64,000 nt of DNA from Nosema muscidifuracis (lineage: Eukaryota > Microsporidia > Nosematidae), in assembly GCA_028335825.1 (NCBI GenBank), contig JAIOKI010000001.1, forward strand, positions 1 to 64,000. The letters are read 5' to 3'. The position numbers and the translations under genes are program-made. Of this stretch, positions 1 to 13,826 are shown piece after piece. The notes under the pieces are model-generated. The model was not told the DNA's origin and made no database searches. It worked only from the letters and a program-made list of their open reading frames with translations. Each line of letters starts with the position of its first letter. The first letter of the stretch is position 1.

Positions 1-1925
1 TACCTACCTAACCTACCTACCTACCTACCTACCTACCTACCTACCTAACCTACCTACCTAACCTACCTACCTACCTAACCTACCTACCTACCTACCTACC
101 TACCTACCTACCTACCTTACCTACCTACCTACCTAACCTACCTACCTAACCCTACCTACCTACCTACCTACCTACCTACCTACCTAACCTACCTACCTAC
201 CTACCTACCTACCTACCTACCTACCTACCTACCTACCTACCTACCTACCTACCTAACCTACCTACCTACCTACCTACCTACCTAACCTACCTACCTACCT
301 ACCTAACCTACCTACCTACCTAACCTACCTACCTACCTACCTACCTACCTAACCTACCTACCTACCTACCTACCTACCTACCTACCTACCCTACCTAACC
401 TACCTACCTAACCTACCTACCTACCTACCTACCTACCTACCTAACCTACCTACCTAACCTACCTACCTACCTAACCTACCTACCTAACCTACCTACCTAC
501 CTACCTACCTACCTACCTAACCTACCTACCTACCTACCTACCTACCTACCTACCTAACCTACCTAACCTACCTACCTACCTACCTACCTACCTACCTACC
601 TACCTACCTACCTAACCCTACCTACCTAACCTACCTACCTAACCTACCTACCTAACCTACCTAACCTACCTACCTACCTACCTACCTACCTACCTACCTA
701 ACCTACCTACCTACCTACCTACCTACCTACCTACCTACCTAACCTACCTACCTACCTACCTACCTACCTACCTACCTACCTACCTAACCTACCTACCTAC
801 CTACCTACCTACCTACCTACCTACCTACCTACCTACCTACCTACCTACCTAACCTACCTACCTACCTAACCTACCTACCTACCTAACCTACCTACCTAAC
901 CTACCTACCTACCTACCTACCTACCTACCTACCTACCTACCTACCTACCTACCTACCTACCTACCTACCTACCTACCTACCTACCTACCTACCTACCTAA
1001 CCTACCTACCTACCTACCTACCTAACCTACCTACCTACCTACCTACCTAACCTACCTACCTACCTACCTAACCTACCTAACCTACCTACCTACCTAACCC
1101 CTAACCTACCTACCTACCTACCCTACCTACCTACCTACCTACCTAACCTACTACCTAACCTACCTACCTACCTAACCTACCTAACCTACCTAACCTACCT
1201 ACCTACCTACCTACCTACCTACCTACCTACCTACCTACCTACCTAACCTACCTACCTACCTACCTAACCTACCTACCTACCTAACCTACCTAACCTACCT
1301 AACCTACCTACCTACCTACCTACCTACCTACCTACCTAACCTACCTACCCTACCTACCTACCTACCTAACCTACCTACCTACCTACCTACCTACCTAACC
1401 TACCTACCTAACCTACCTACCTACCTACCTACCTACCTACCTACCTACCTAACCTACCTACCTACCTACCTACCTACCTACCTACCTACCTACCTACCTA
1501 CCTACCTACCTACCTACCTACCTAACCTACCTACCTACCTAACCTACCTACCTACCTACCTACCTACCTACCTACCTACCTCTACCTACCTACCTAACCT
1601 ACCTACCTAACCTACCTAACCTACCTACCTACCTACCTACCTACCTACCTACCTACCTAACCTACCTACCTACCTACCTACCTACCTACCTAACCTACCT
1701 ACCTACCTACCTACCTACCTACCTACCTACCTACCTACCTACCTAACCTACCTACCTACCTACCTAACCTACCTAACCTACCTACCTACCTACCTAACCT
1801 ACCTAACCTACCTAACCTACCTACCCCTACCTACCTAACCTACCCTACCTACCTACCCTACCTACCTACCTACCTACCTACCTACCTACCTACCTACCTA
1901 ACCCTAACCTACCTACCTAACCTAA
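1..1925. repeat. Telomere repeat tract, CCTA/CCTAA on this strand (TAGG/TTAGG on the G strand)
   Basis: The first 1.9 kb consists almost entirely of the tetranucleotide TACC, interrupted every few units by TAACC and rarely by TACCC, TAACCC or CCCC variants. Read toward the chromosome end, the G-rich strand is a mix of TAGG and TTAGG. The C-rich strand lies at the left with its 5' end outward, the orientation expected of a left telomere, so position 1 is at or near the physical chromosome end. The tract stops abruptly at about 1925 and ordinary AT-rich DNA follows. Irregular mixing of 4- and 5-base units is what a telomerase with a slipping template would leave; that mechanism is inference. 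Confidence 0.95.
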
Positions 1926-4063
1926 TATTTCACAATATTTAATTATCTAGAAAATAAAATATTTTTAGATGACGTGTCTTCTCAGAACAATTATAGATAT
2001 TTCTAAGAAAAAATTACAAAATATAATTTTTAAATTTAGACATAATAAATATTTATTTCGATTATTATTCAATTTTTTTTATACAGAAGAAGATGAGTAA
2101 ATGACATTAAATATATTGATGTCAAATGATAATTCTGTCAGGAAGAAATATATATAAGAAATAAATAAAAAATATATTTAATATAATATTAGATATTTTA
2201 TTTAATTAATAATAATATAAATCTGGATTAATTTGGTGAACTTTTAAACATCATCTCGAAATGTATAACTTCTTTTTTCTATTTTATTTTTACCAATTTA
2301 ATATACGTGATTAAATTATCCATCTGGAATTATTTATGACTTTTAAATATCTTAGAAATAAATACAATTTCGTCTTTTCTTGATCAGACCACACTAAAAA
2401 TATGATTGAAAGAGCAAGAGAATATACAGTCTAATTTTAACAATATTGAAGTATTTATATTTATTTAAATTCAAGAATTTTTTTTCATAAATTTTCAATT
2501 TTGTACTATGTAGTAATTAATATAATATCAAAATAATATATTGAAGTATATAATTTACACACTTTTTCACAGTCCTAATGCAAGTAATACTTCAATGCAT
2601 AGGGTTTGATATTCTGCTGTTGACTTTGATTAAGGTACCAATACTTAGATGATGCTATTTTTTGAGTTCTGTAATATGTTTTTTGTGATATTTTTTTTCT
2701 TACGTTATAATTTACGTTTCACAAGGAAAAACTAATTATCAGTGTTTTTAGACTATTAAAATCTGTCAAATTATCAAATTTTTTTATTTGATTTGAGACA
2801 TGAATTTTTTTATATAAAATCATGTAATTAATTTTAAAATAATTTATTGAAAGAAATCCATAATTCCTGATTCAAATTATAAAAATAATATTCTAATATT
2901 ACACCCACAGTAGGTAGTAGGAGTACAAGAACTAATAGTATGTAAAAGATATAGCATATTACTCTGGGAGTATCACGACCTTCATAAACAAACAATATAA
3001 TCCTAGCAAATATTAAAAAAATAAACGAAATAAAAAAACACAAAATAACTGTAAAATGATCAAGCAAGATATTTTGATCAAGTTCTGATACATGCTTTAT
3101 AGTGATATAAGGATCTAAAATGTTTTCAGATAAGTTATATTTCGTGTGCACTGTATTTTCATATTCTTGTTCTGACGTTCTGTTTGTTCAGTATGCTTTA
3201 TTTAGTATGTTAAGTAGTACAAGAAATGATATCATAGGGTATGATTAAAAATTTATTTTAGAAAATAACATAAAATTTATATAAATGAAACTAATTATAT
3301 AATAATCATAATCACTAACTTTTATCTATTATTTATAATTTATTTATTCTTACATATTTTATTATTTCAATATTCACAACAGAGTAATATAAGACCAATA
3401 TTAAATAAATTATCTGTCTGTCAATGCTAATTTAATATTTGTGATTATTTAAAATATCCATACGTCAAATCATAACAAAATTCTTCATGAATGAAAAAAT
3501 AATTATATAAGTAATCTTTGTGTTTAGTATTTTAATTTAACTAATTTTCAATCTAAATGCTATCGATGTCTTTTTCTTCCTAGTCAAGAGAAATTTTTTA
3601 TAAAGTATTAATAAGATTCTGGAATGAATATATATTTCGATTTAAATGGTTTATCAATTGATACAATATTTTATTTGTTCAGTATTCTATGTAAGATATA
3701 ACTTAATTTTTCAAAAGATTTTATGATCTTGTCATATTTAATTCTACAGAAGAAACATTTAAACCTTCACATCTTGTAATATTTATCATATCAATTTATA
3801 AGAAATTTGTAAATTTATCGTCAAGAAGTTTTTCTACGTCAAAGTTTTTAATTAGAACTAGTCAATATACATTCTTTAAAATTTCTATATAAAATATTTT
3901 ATATTTATTTTATATGTTTACTATAATAGAGTTTAACATCTAGTTAAGTATTCTGAAAATAATTAAACGTTAAAATTAGAAAGAAATCAAGTAAAATTTT
4001 GGTCTACAACATTAATAATATTTCATTCAAATTTTACTTTAAGTGTAAATTACATTATTCAAA
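1926..4063. other. Subtelomeric AT-rich DNA, no convincing gene
   Basis: Very AT-rich sequence directly inside the telomere. One open frame on the minus strand (2834-3151) is listed separately as doubtful. Nothing else keeps an open frame of useful length. Stretches such as 3700-3860 have a composition like decayed coding DNA but could not be assigned. Confidence 0.6.
2834..3151 (-). CDS. Doubtful small two-TM membrane protein or gene remnant
   Basis: An open frame of 105 codons starting with ATG. The product would have two strongly hydrophobic segments, at about residues 33-55 and 64-88, separated by a short basic loop (EGRDTPR), which fits a small two-pass membrane protein. I recognise no family. 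Unlike most real genes in this window it has no C-rich motif directly before the ATG, and it lies alone in decayed subtelomeric DNA. It may be a remnant of a longer membrane protein. Confidence 0.3.
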   Translation of the reverse strand: MHTKYNLSENILDPYITIKHVSELDQNILLDHFTVILCFFISFIFLIFARIILFVYEGRDTPRVICYIFYILLVLVLLLPTVGVILEYYFYNLNQELWISFNKLF

Positions 4064-4462
4064 TCAAAATTTATTCGTTAGTGAGTTTATATTTTTATCT
4101 CCACCCTTTATTAAAACACTATTTGGTGTCGTTTTATAGTAGAACATAGCATCTTTACATTTACGTGATAGAGGACAGGGATGTGATTCTATTAAAGCTT
4201 TTATATTAAAACCTGTTGGCAAATCTTTTAAGGTGATTTTTTTAAATTCTACTTATAATTCTTCAATAATTTTAGTATATTGTGTATATTTATAATCAAT
4301 TAATAATATAGGAGCATTTTTAAATCCTTCTTTATTCATTCCTTCAATATAAAAATCGGTGATATCTTTTAATAAAATAGAATCAGATTTTAAAATTGTA
4401 TTTTTTGTCTTTTTAAGATCAGCAGTAAATATAGTTGTAAATAAAATACAAATGATATTCAT
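4064..4462 (-). pseudogene. Secreted-protein gene interrupted by one in-frame stop (family C, copy 1)
   Basis: The frame opens with a signal-peptide-like start (MNIICILFTTIF) right after a microsporidian-type motif (AACCTTA then ATG). It runs 69 codons to a TAA, then continues open in the same frame for about 60 more codons to a TGA at 4064-4066, with normal coding character including Cys-containing segments (SHPCPL, RKCKDAMF). The simplest reading is a predicted secreted protein of about 130 residues broken by a single stop codon; stop-codon read-through or a sequencing error are alternatives. A more decayed relative lies at about 23.23-23.51 kb on the same strand, sharing the start context and the LKDL and DAM-containing segments. 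Function unknown. Confidence 0.6.
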
Positions 4463-7400
4463 TAAGGTTAAAAAAATTTATTATTTAACATAAAACAAAT
4501 TAAATTTGACATAATCATAATTCAAATAAATAATTTTAATTTTCTTAGATTTTATTATATATTATTTCATTTTGTGTTTATCTAAATTAAATTATCTTTT
4601 AATTAATTTTTTAAACTTGATATTTTTTTGTATGATAGTATATATAATAATGTTTGCAAAGACATATATTTAAATTATTAATTTAAACTCAGTGTTTTTA
4701 CATAAACATATAATTTAATTTTTTTTATTGAATCAAAGATCTGATTAATTGATTTATATCCATATCTATAAAAGTAATTATTGTAAAAAATATCTTAATT
4801 TAAAATCTTTAGTATTTAATTAAATTCAAAATCATTATTAGTTTCTAAATATATTTCATACACATTTAGTCTTTTTATAGTGCTAAATAATTTATTTAAA
4901 TTTTTAATTTATTTTTAAATCAAACAATAAAATTTTCATGTGTAAATAACAAATATTTCTCAATTATCTACAATATATTAAATTTATTATTAATTTACTT
5001 CTTATGCTCATTGTGATATAATTTTGACCCCTAGTTATTAATAATGTATTTTTATAATCAAAGTAAATTATGATAATTATTAGAATGCTATTTTATAGGA
5101 TTAATATAATCTCTTGTTTTAATACAATCAATGAATATAGAATTTATAAATATAAATTATTGACTATTCACAATATAATTCATGTGAGTTGTAAAAATAG
5201 ACGAGATATGATACATTGATTTTTAAGTAAGAAATTAAACGTATCATTATAAAATATATATTTTCATTTCTCTTTAATATTAACAGTCTAAAGATCATTG
5301 TAAATTTATAATCATCTTTCTAATCAATATATTTTATTTTTCTAAAAGAAAACATGTGTGTATTTATATCTCTTAATTTCTTCTCTAGAATGATATTCAT
5401 ATATTTATTAATTCTAATTATTTTCTAGATATTATAATATATTAACAATGTTTAGAACAAATCATCAATACAATTCTTATAATATGACAAACATCTCAAT
5501 TAACACTATGTAAAAGTTTTAATAAAATATAATTTCATAAGAATGTTTTACAATACAGATATTTAAAAAAAAACAATTTAACAAATATGATAAATTTTTA
5601 TATGATTGTCATAAGTCTATGGATATTATCATGTTAATAATGAAAAATTGAATTATCTAAATAATAATCAATCACATTAACAAATGCTAGTAAAATAAAT
5701 GTAAAATGTAGTACTTAATACTTCTTATTATTTTTATCTATAAATGATATAAATAGTTTATTTTTTATATTGTTTAGGGGTATATCAATACATCGAAAAT
5801 ATTTCACTGATGAGAAATAAATAATTTTTTTGCAATAGATACGAAAATATATATTTTCTCATTTTTAACATCAAAATAGATTTAAAAACATAAAGCAATA
5901 ATATATCATTGATTTTTCTATGATATTAATAATTCACATACATTAAATCTATACAAAAATTCTGTTGTTATGATGTTCAATATTAGTATTTATTTTTTTA
6001 CTAAATACACTTAACTTATAAAAGTCTAACACTGATTAATAATTCTATGTTTACGACAAAGTGATATTAAAAAAGATACAATCATTACATATTTTATAAT
6101 ATATTAAAATTATCTGATAACAAAATATGAGTTATTATTATCTCATAAATGTTTTAATGACTTTCATAAATTATACTAAATCACGATGAAATTGAATGTA
6201 TAGGAAATATAAAATCGATTATCAATGTGGTATATATGATCTTGATTTTTTATGGTTCGATAACGAATATTTTAATTTTTCTTTGATTTTTAAAAACTTC
6301 AAGATATAAATTAATACATACTGATATGAATAACAAATTATTAATAATGTTTTAATAAAACTTTTTGCTATTTATGAAGATTTCGTCAATTTATCATTTA
6401 AAGTTTATGATTTAAGAGATTTATGTATGAACTAACCTTAGTGTATAGAATTTAATATGAAGAAAGTATAAAAAGAAATTCAAATCATATTGAAAATTAC
6501 TACAAGTTTATTGATTCTGAAATTATGAACAATAGTCTATCAGCAGTATATATTTTATTCTATGATATTTCTGTCAATAATCTCAGCTTTATTATTTATT
6601 ATTTTACTAATTTTAGGATTACAAGATAATATAAAGAATAATATTTTTATTAGACCTACTACTCTAATGATACGTTCTAAATTTTTTGTATCGAATAAAA
6701 AAATTAATATCATGTGAATTATTATGTCCAAATTATTTTTATAAATCTTTATTTTTCATCCCTACAAGATTCTGTCGTATTTATCAATAATATTATTTAT
6801 ATAAAAATAAATGTCTATATAAAAGGTCACCATCTTCGACTTTTAAATGTTTTATCATATTTATCAAGTTATATAATTTATTGATGTGTTTCATTTCTTC
6901 AATTTCATAAAATCCATTATTTATACTTAGTCTTTATATTCATAATCATTTTATATACTTACTATTTCAATACTTATAGCTTGTAAATTTTATGGTCTTA
7001 TGAATTGAATCCGATAAAAGATATTTTATGACTATTTTATAGTCTTTCAAGATACAATCTTTCTATAAGGAGTAACGATTTTAAAAAAAAAAGATACAAT
7101 ATATTAGTTACATTTTTATTCCTTGTATTTATTTTTTTCTATGATATATAAATCTCAATATTATGTATAAATAAACTTTTATCCTTTTTGCATTGGTTCT
7201 TCTTTTTATTGTATATTTCTCTTTGAATTCTCAGTAAAGTCATTTTAAAAATTATATATAGACATTAAATTAAGAAACTACTTTCAGTTATCTTATATAA
7301 TATTATTAATACAAAGTAATTGTTTCTAAAAATTAATTATAATATATAAATTTCTAGTAAGATTAAATTTATAAACTTAATATGTGTAAAAATATACCTT

Positions 7401-7617
7401 TGTTGATATTCTTATTATTACTGTAATATTTAAAAGATTATTGAATTAATGATAGTCTATTTATTCTTATGGAAATTAATAAAGTAAAAATTAATGCAAT
7501 ATAAATTTTATAAGTATATTTAATAAAGTAAAATAAATGAATAATAGTTAATAAAATTTATTAGTTAACATATAATATTTTCTTAAATTTATCTTCTAAA
7601 ATTGTAAATAGACAAAA
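4463..7617. other. AT-rich gene desert
   Basis: About 3.1 kb with no open frame worth calling on either strand, no clear repeat and no recognisable RNA. Base composition is even more AT-biased than in the genes. I see nothing supportable in it. Confidence 0.6.
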
Positions 7618-8304
7618 TTATGAAATCTCATCATTTATAATTTTAAAATTATTAGATATTTCATAGTTAACATCATAAAAATTTTCAATATTCATGTTAT
7701 TAAAATCTTCAAAACTACTTCTGGAATATTTATCTTTACGTATTTTTTCAAGCAAATATATTAAAGCTTTCTTAAAAACAGACATATATTCTTTTCTATC
7801 TGTGCCATCATACCTATATGATTTTAATAGAACGTGTAAGATAGATTTTTCATTAGTAAAATTGAAATTTCCACAGATATCTCCATAAGTATCAAAAGGT
7901 TTACATTTATCCAAAATCTCTTTTTTTTTATTATCAGTAGATCGAATAATAATGTTTAGTTTGCTAGCTAACTCAATCAGATGTTTTCTACTTGGATCAA
8001 ACAATTTGCTATTAAAAAATAATGCAGAAAACATAATACATCCATTAGATTTAATATAATATTCTCTCTGTATACCAGAATATTTAAATCTTTCTGATAG
8101 ATATAACATATTATCTTCAAATAATTCTTGGGTATTCAGTTCGATTTCTTCTACTAAACTAACTCCATCAAATAAATCAAACCTATAAAAGCCAAAAGTA
8201 TCTAAGATAATATCATCAGTGTTATCTAAAAATTTTCCAAATATATCAAATTCCATCCAATTATCTTTAATTGATAAAACACTTGCAAAAAAAATAAAAT
8301 TCAT
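7618..8304 (-). CDS. Predicted secreted protein, 228 aa, unknown family
   Basis: The start is preceded directly by TTTTTTACCTT and ATG, the C-rich start context of other genes here. The product begins with a short hydrophobic segment (MNFIFFASVLS) fitting a signal peptide, followed by a mostly helical, acidic and aromatic-rich body with no TM segment. I recognise no domain. Residues about 153-180 (EKSILHVLL, YLLEKI) have the helical spacing seen near the C-terminal half of the family B proteins at 29.3 and 36.2 kb, so it could be a short, distant member of the same secreted group, but this is weak. It stands alone, with decayed DNA on both sides. Confidence 0.75.
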   Translation of the reverse strand: MNFIFFASVLSIKDNWMEFDIFGKFLDNTDDIILDTFGFYRFDLFDGVSLVEEIELNTQELFEDNMLYLSERFKYSGIQREYYIKSNGCIMFSALFFNSKLFDPSRKHLIELASKLNIIIRSTDNKKKEILDKCKPFDTYGDICGNFNFTNEKSILHVLLKSYRYDGTDRKEYMSVFKKALIYLLEKIRKDKYSRSSFEDFNNMNIENFYDVNYEISNNFKIINDEIS

Positions 8305-8418
8305 AAGGTAAAAAATTTAAAATCTTTAGGTAATGAATTAAAAATAAACAAAATTTAATGTCTAATGTAATAAATTTAATAATATAAAATTTATTTCTTT
8401 ATATAGTAAATTAAATTT

Positions 8419-8540
8419 TATATTTGAGTAATATATTAAATAATATAATATTTAATTTATTTATGTGATTCTAATTAATAAAATTTATTATATTTGAGTA
8501 ATATATTAAATAATATAATATTTAATTTATTTATGTGATT
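8419..8540. repeat. Direct duplication, two 52-bp copies at 70-bp spacing
   Basis: The stretch beginning TATATTTGAGTAATATATT and ending TTTATGTGATT occurs at 8419-8470 and again at 8489-8540 with no difference I can see. The repeat lies just upstream of the secreted-protein gene on the minus strand. The identity of the copies suggests a recent duplication. Confidence 0.8.
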
Positions 8541-9112
8541 TCATTATGAAAAAAGAAATTGATTTTCTATTTAAATAAACTTTTTTATACACTCTTCTAT
8601 TTAGTATGAAATATGTAAAGATCAAAGTATTATTAATATAGGATAGTTACAATTAGATATTTCTAAGTCAATAATACAAATGTGTAATTTATAATATTTT
8701 CTTAAGTAATTTTAATTTTAACTAAAAGATTTTTTATTCTCAATAAGTCTATTATAATATTAAAGATATATATTATATTTGTAAATAGACTTATTGTTTT
8801 ATTTTCTTAAAATTTTACATTTCGACTTTTTTTTATTTGATATCCTAATATATTATATGAATCTTTTCATAATTACTAATAAAATATAGAATATATGAGA
8901 TTATTTTAATTTTTTTACATAAGAATTATAATAATATCCAAAATTATATTTTCATAATACTTCTAAATTATTCTTTGAAGATTATATTTATTCATATGTT
9001 AAAATATGAAACTATATTGACAATAATAATTCCAAGATTTATTACTGAAGCTTATTTAATATACATGATGCAATCTTTCGGGTCAATAATATCATAATAT
9101 AAATAAAAGATA

Positions 9113-9250
9113 ATGATATCATTATATTTTAACTTGCTTGAAAATAGAATATTCAGATGTGAGATTTTAAAACCAGATAAAATAAATGATACACTTAAAA
9201 ACCTTCATCTAGTCTGTGAAAAAGTTCAACTGACAGATACTGTAATTTGA
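9113..9250 (+). pseudogene. Short coding scrap, 45 codons
   Basis: A frame that opens with ATG and stays open for 45 codons with mixed, protein-like composition (segments such as CEILKPDKINDTL and LVCEKVQLTDTV), unlike the surrounding AT-rich noise. There is no C-rich start motif and no recognisable domain. Most likely a piece of a decayed gene; a genuine micro-gene is possible but unsupported. Confidence 0.25.
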
Positions 9251-11065
9251 CATTTTATTCATTCTTCATATTTTCTATATTTCACTCTTTTATGTTTATC
9301 ATCAATCAAATTAATTCATGATAATTTAGATCATGTTAAGACCAAGAATATATTTTATATATAAAATACTGATCATTTCAAGAATTTTATTCATCCCTTC
9401 TTATATACTAAAGGCTTTTCTATAATTAATCATAATTCTAGACTAATTGATATTGAATATCATATACTAATGAGAATAAGTTCTAAATTATATCTAATAA
9501 TAACCTATTATTTATGAATATAATAATTTCACTTATATAATATTCAAGTATATACTAATTTTTTATTGGTCATTTGAATAGAAAAGATCTCATCAAAAAT
9601 TAAGTAAATATGATAAGGAAAAAGAATATAAAGACTTTAATTAATTAATTTTATCTGGTAAATTAAATATAAATAACGAAGCATAAGATATTATAAAAAA
9701 TTATTTTAATCAAGAATTTCAAAATAATTATACTTTTTTAGATTTATTATTATAGTGTTTATCTTTTGGGATTCATCTTGATAAGTTATATAATGTTAGT
9801 TGAGGTTTGTTATAATAATAAAATTAATTTAATTTATACTTATACAGAAGTTTTATTGACTAATTCATATTAGATAGTTTTTCAATTTAATAGTTATATC
9901 ATAATTTTCTAAATATGTTTTAATAAAGAAAGAATCAATTTATTCCAATTCTCAGATATATATTTATTTCTATGAATATTAATAACCTTGTAATATTTAA
10001 TTTATAAACTAATATAAACAAAGTTTCTGATAATTATGAAAACTTGAATTATAATTTCTCTTTCATAGCAGTATTAAGTTTTAATATTATTTTTATATAA
10101 ATAGTCTTCTCATATATATCATATATATGTAATTAATTTTATACATATAATATTTCAATAAGTACATATTTAAATACAATTATCTCATCCTGATCTATTA
10201 TCACATCATCGACTAAAGAGAGTAATAGTTATCTCAATTAATTAGCCAATATTATAATTATAATCTTCTTAATTTTAAATATTTACATTTATAAATAACA
10301 ATAATAAGATAAATTTTTTATACAAAAATAGCAATTAATAAAATTACGGATTCTAAAATATTTTATTTTAATTATTATATTTTATGGAATAACTCTAGAT
10401 ATTACTGATTAAGTCATATATTTCTTGTTAAGTGTTTATAAAATTTACTATTTAGACGTAAAATTAAACTCATATATGACCATATTAATTCTCTTGCACA
10501 TGAATTATTCAAAAATAAACTAGTTAGATAAAAATATAACAGAATATTTTTAATTAGCTTATCAATGTAATTTGAACAGATGTCATTCTAAATGTTTCTT
10601 AAGTCTATAGAAATATATCAATACAGTTGTCTATATAATACATCATTTTTTATTCTCTTCAATTATTAATTTTCTATATATATATACCCCAGTGAGGAGA
10701 CAAAAAAGTGAAGAAATTAGTATAAATAAAAAATATTTGTTTTATATTGTATTCTAAGTATCATCAAAACTCAGAGTTTTTTCTGCTTCATAATAAATAT
10801 TTAAATAATTTTCTTATTATTTATGTCTATAATCATGATATTATTTATAAAGAGGCTGTAAATCTGTAATGAAAAAATAAAAATTATGAAAAGATACTAA
10901 AATTTATAGTATATCCTTTTAATAAACAATTTTATTTATTCTTAATAAATGGAAACAAATCATATTCAATATAATAATTTTATCAATGAAGGGAAAAATT
11001 ATATATTAAATACATAGAATAATATTCAATAATCTAAATATTTTGTTATATTTGAAAATCTCTGA

Positions 11066-11112
11066 GGTTCTAGTGTAATGGTAATTATCATTACATTGAC
11101 TTATTAATACAA
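11066..11112 (+). other. tRNA-like scrap (5' half only)
   Basis: The stretch GGTTCTAGTGTAATGGTAAT followed by TATCA resembles the acceptor start and D-arm (internal A-box) of a tRNA of the Val/Asp/Glu type, and a possible anticodon-arm-like segment follows. No T-arm or closing acceptor strand can be found downstream, so it is not a functional tRNA. Chance similarity cannot be excluded. Confidence 0.2.
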
Positions 11113-12677
11113 TTGTTTTTTTGTATATAATTAGACTTTATATCTGAATAATATAAGAAGATATTTATAATAAATACATATCTATATCTTATTATCATTC
11201 TATTCTAATTTGACATTTAAATTTAATTAATTCACATGTCATTAGGATAATATTATTTAATAAGTTCAAATCATGTTTAAAATAATTTTATAGTCTATAA
11301 TATTAATTTATATATCTTTTATAGAATTATAGCATTTATTTTCTTACCCTCGATATAATAAGAATATTTAATGAATGTTTGAAATTCAATTTTATTTATT
11401 ATATATATATATAAAAACTTTACGATTCTTGAATATTTTTACCCTAGTATATTAGCATCATATAAAAGTATTTTAATCAATATATAATTTGCTATATGTG
11501 TTTTTTAAATTTAATATATTCTGATTGGAGTAGTAAATAATTACTTATATATCGGGATATTTAATTATATTTTGGTTCATCCTCTTTTCAACTCATTTTA
11601 ATATATCATAGACATGACATTGATTACTGACAAGATTTAGAAACACATGATAGAACTCTAAAAATTAAAAGTTATTATATTAGACTAGTTTTCTTTATTA
11701 ACTCATTTGACATTTCAAAATGTATTCATCTGACAATAAATATACTTATTATTATTAGATTTATAATTTATTTACTCCTATTGACAAAAATTATATTTAC
11801 TTTTTTTATATAATAGATACAATCATAAACTTTAGTTAATTAAAAAGATTATATTATTTCTAATATATCATAAATTTATTAGTACTTATACTTATGAAAT
11901 ATGTAAATTATAATTTAATTAATGTATCATCTTAAGAAGATATATCACTAGTTTTTAAAAATATAATTAATTCTGAATTCTTGTATTATATTTTATATAT
12001 ACATATGAATAATATTTATTTTCAATCATAAATTTATTGATCCCTTTTATGTAAAATAAAGATTAACTGAAGTATTATATATTCAATTATAGGATAATAT
12101 AAGACGAAAATACAAAAAATTTATAATATAGAAATATTGTAGTGGTAGATCATAAGAGATCGATATTAGAAGTTAAATGAAGTATAATTATTGTAATTGA
12201 TATTTATTAATATTTTTAATTTATTTTCTTTTTACATGTGATAGATTATCTTAAATTTTATTCCTCATTAAGTATGACTGAAGATAATTTTATTATTTTA
12301 AAATGATAATTAATTTCAATAATAAAATATCTGATTTTTATAGATGAAGATCATTAATTAAAAGTCGTTATATAGGTAAATATTTTTTATATATTATTTT
12401 GTGCACCATAATAAGTTTATAAATTTTCATTTTTTATCTAATGTCTAATTTTTATGTTCTATATATATGAATATATTTGATAATAATTCTATGGAACATA
12501 TTTTTAATATTATTTAGATTCATACACATAATAAATATACTATCATATTTTTTGATATTATCTATATATAGTGATGAATATCTGGATTTAACAATCTAAG
12601 AAAAGTCGAAGTAGCAAAGAAAACAAGTATGAATTGTTAACTAATCATTCTAAATATACAATGAAGATTATACATAG

Positions 12678-12836
12678 CATAATAAATGTGTTACTTTATA
12701 CAATCAAATTATAGTAGAATTCAGAAGTAATTTAAATACTCCAGAAAACCTTAATATATACATTAGTAGAACACTCACCATATTAGATACAACAAGTGAA
12801 GATGTATCAATTGAGAAATCTATAAAATATAAATAA
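12678..12836 (+). pseudogene. Coding scrap, 52 codons, no start
   Basis: Between two stops a frame of 52 codons is open with polar, protein-like composition (FRSNLNTPENLN, TLTILDTTSEDVS). The sequence just upstream in a different frame (about 12,590-12,660) also looks coding (KSRSSKENKYELL), so this is probably the 3' end of a decayed gene rather than a short real one. The family is not recognised. Confidence 0.3.
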
Positions 12837-13826
12837 GTTTAATTATTTTTTTAAATTAATTTATATATAAGTAATCATATATTGTAAACTCTTACTAAAA
12901 ATCTAATTTTTATAATTTTATTCTTTTGAAAAGATGATCCATATAATATTATAAGAAATAGATTTAGCCCATCACTATATAGAAAATTTTATAATATTAT
13001 ATTGACATACTAAATATTATTTAAATTATACTTTCTTAATGTTTATTGTGGAGATTTAAGTCAGATTAAACATATTGATTTTAATATTCTAGATTAAACT
13101 TTTTTGTTCTCAGAACAAGTATGTAATTTTATTATTATGGTTAACAATATATAAATGTCAAATTTTAAACTTTTTATATATATGGATACTATTTCGTTAA
13201 AAGATTAATTCACATATGTCTGTATCTTCCACAGTAAAGAAGTATTGGTCGAGAATAAATATCTAAACATGTAAGAAAATAATTTCAATTTATAAATCAA
13301 TGACATTATGAATCAGTCAATCTTTAATTTTCTAGCTTAAATAAATATACTCATACTAAATATAAAAAATTATCCTTATATCTTTGAACAACAAACTTTT
13401 AATGTTAAATAATTATATAATGAATGATCATCTACTGACGTATTTTGGCTAATAGAAGTGTTGATAAATAAATGAAATACATCAATGATATAATAAAATT
13501 ACTAAAATTTATTGAGATGAATCATAGTGAAGATATTACTAATAGATTTTCATATCACAAATATAATATCAAAGAGATATAATAATAAAGACTTAAGAAG
13601 AAATCAATAAAGGTAAGTTTTTAGATGATACCTTTGAGTGTGTATTAAGAAAATACTTTTTGTATTTTTTATATCATTGAATAATTTCTATACTTCTAGA
13701 ATATTATATTCATTCAATATATTTCTCTAACTTTCAATGATATCATGATTTAAAATAATTATTATCCTTCTTACTTTTTTAATATTTAGTGATGTGTTTA
13801 TTAGTAAAAATATTAAGTCTAATTAT

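Larger units (their letters stand above)
8305..13826. other. AT-rich subtelomeric stretch with only coding scraps
   Basis: About 5.5 kb without an intact gene. It contains a near-perfect direct duplication (8419-8540), a short isolated open frame (9113-9250), a tRNA-like scrap near 11,066 and a coding scrap ending at 12,836, each listed separately. The rest shows no open frame or repeat I can support. Confidence 0.6.

Noticed and set aside
7694-7888. Open frame of 64 codons on the plus strand
   Set aside because: It is the antisense shadow of the 228-aa secreted-protein gene and has no start motif.
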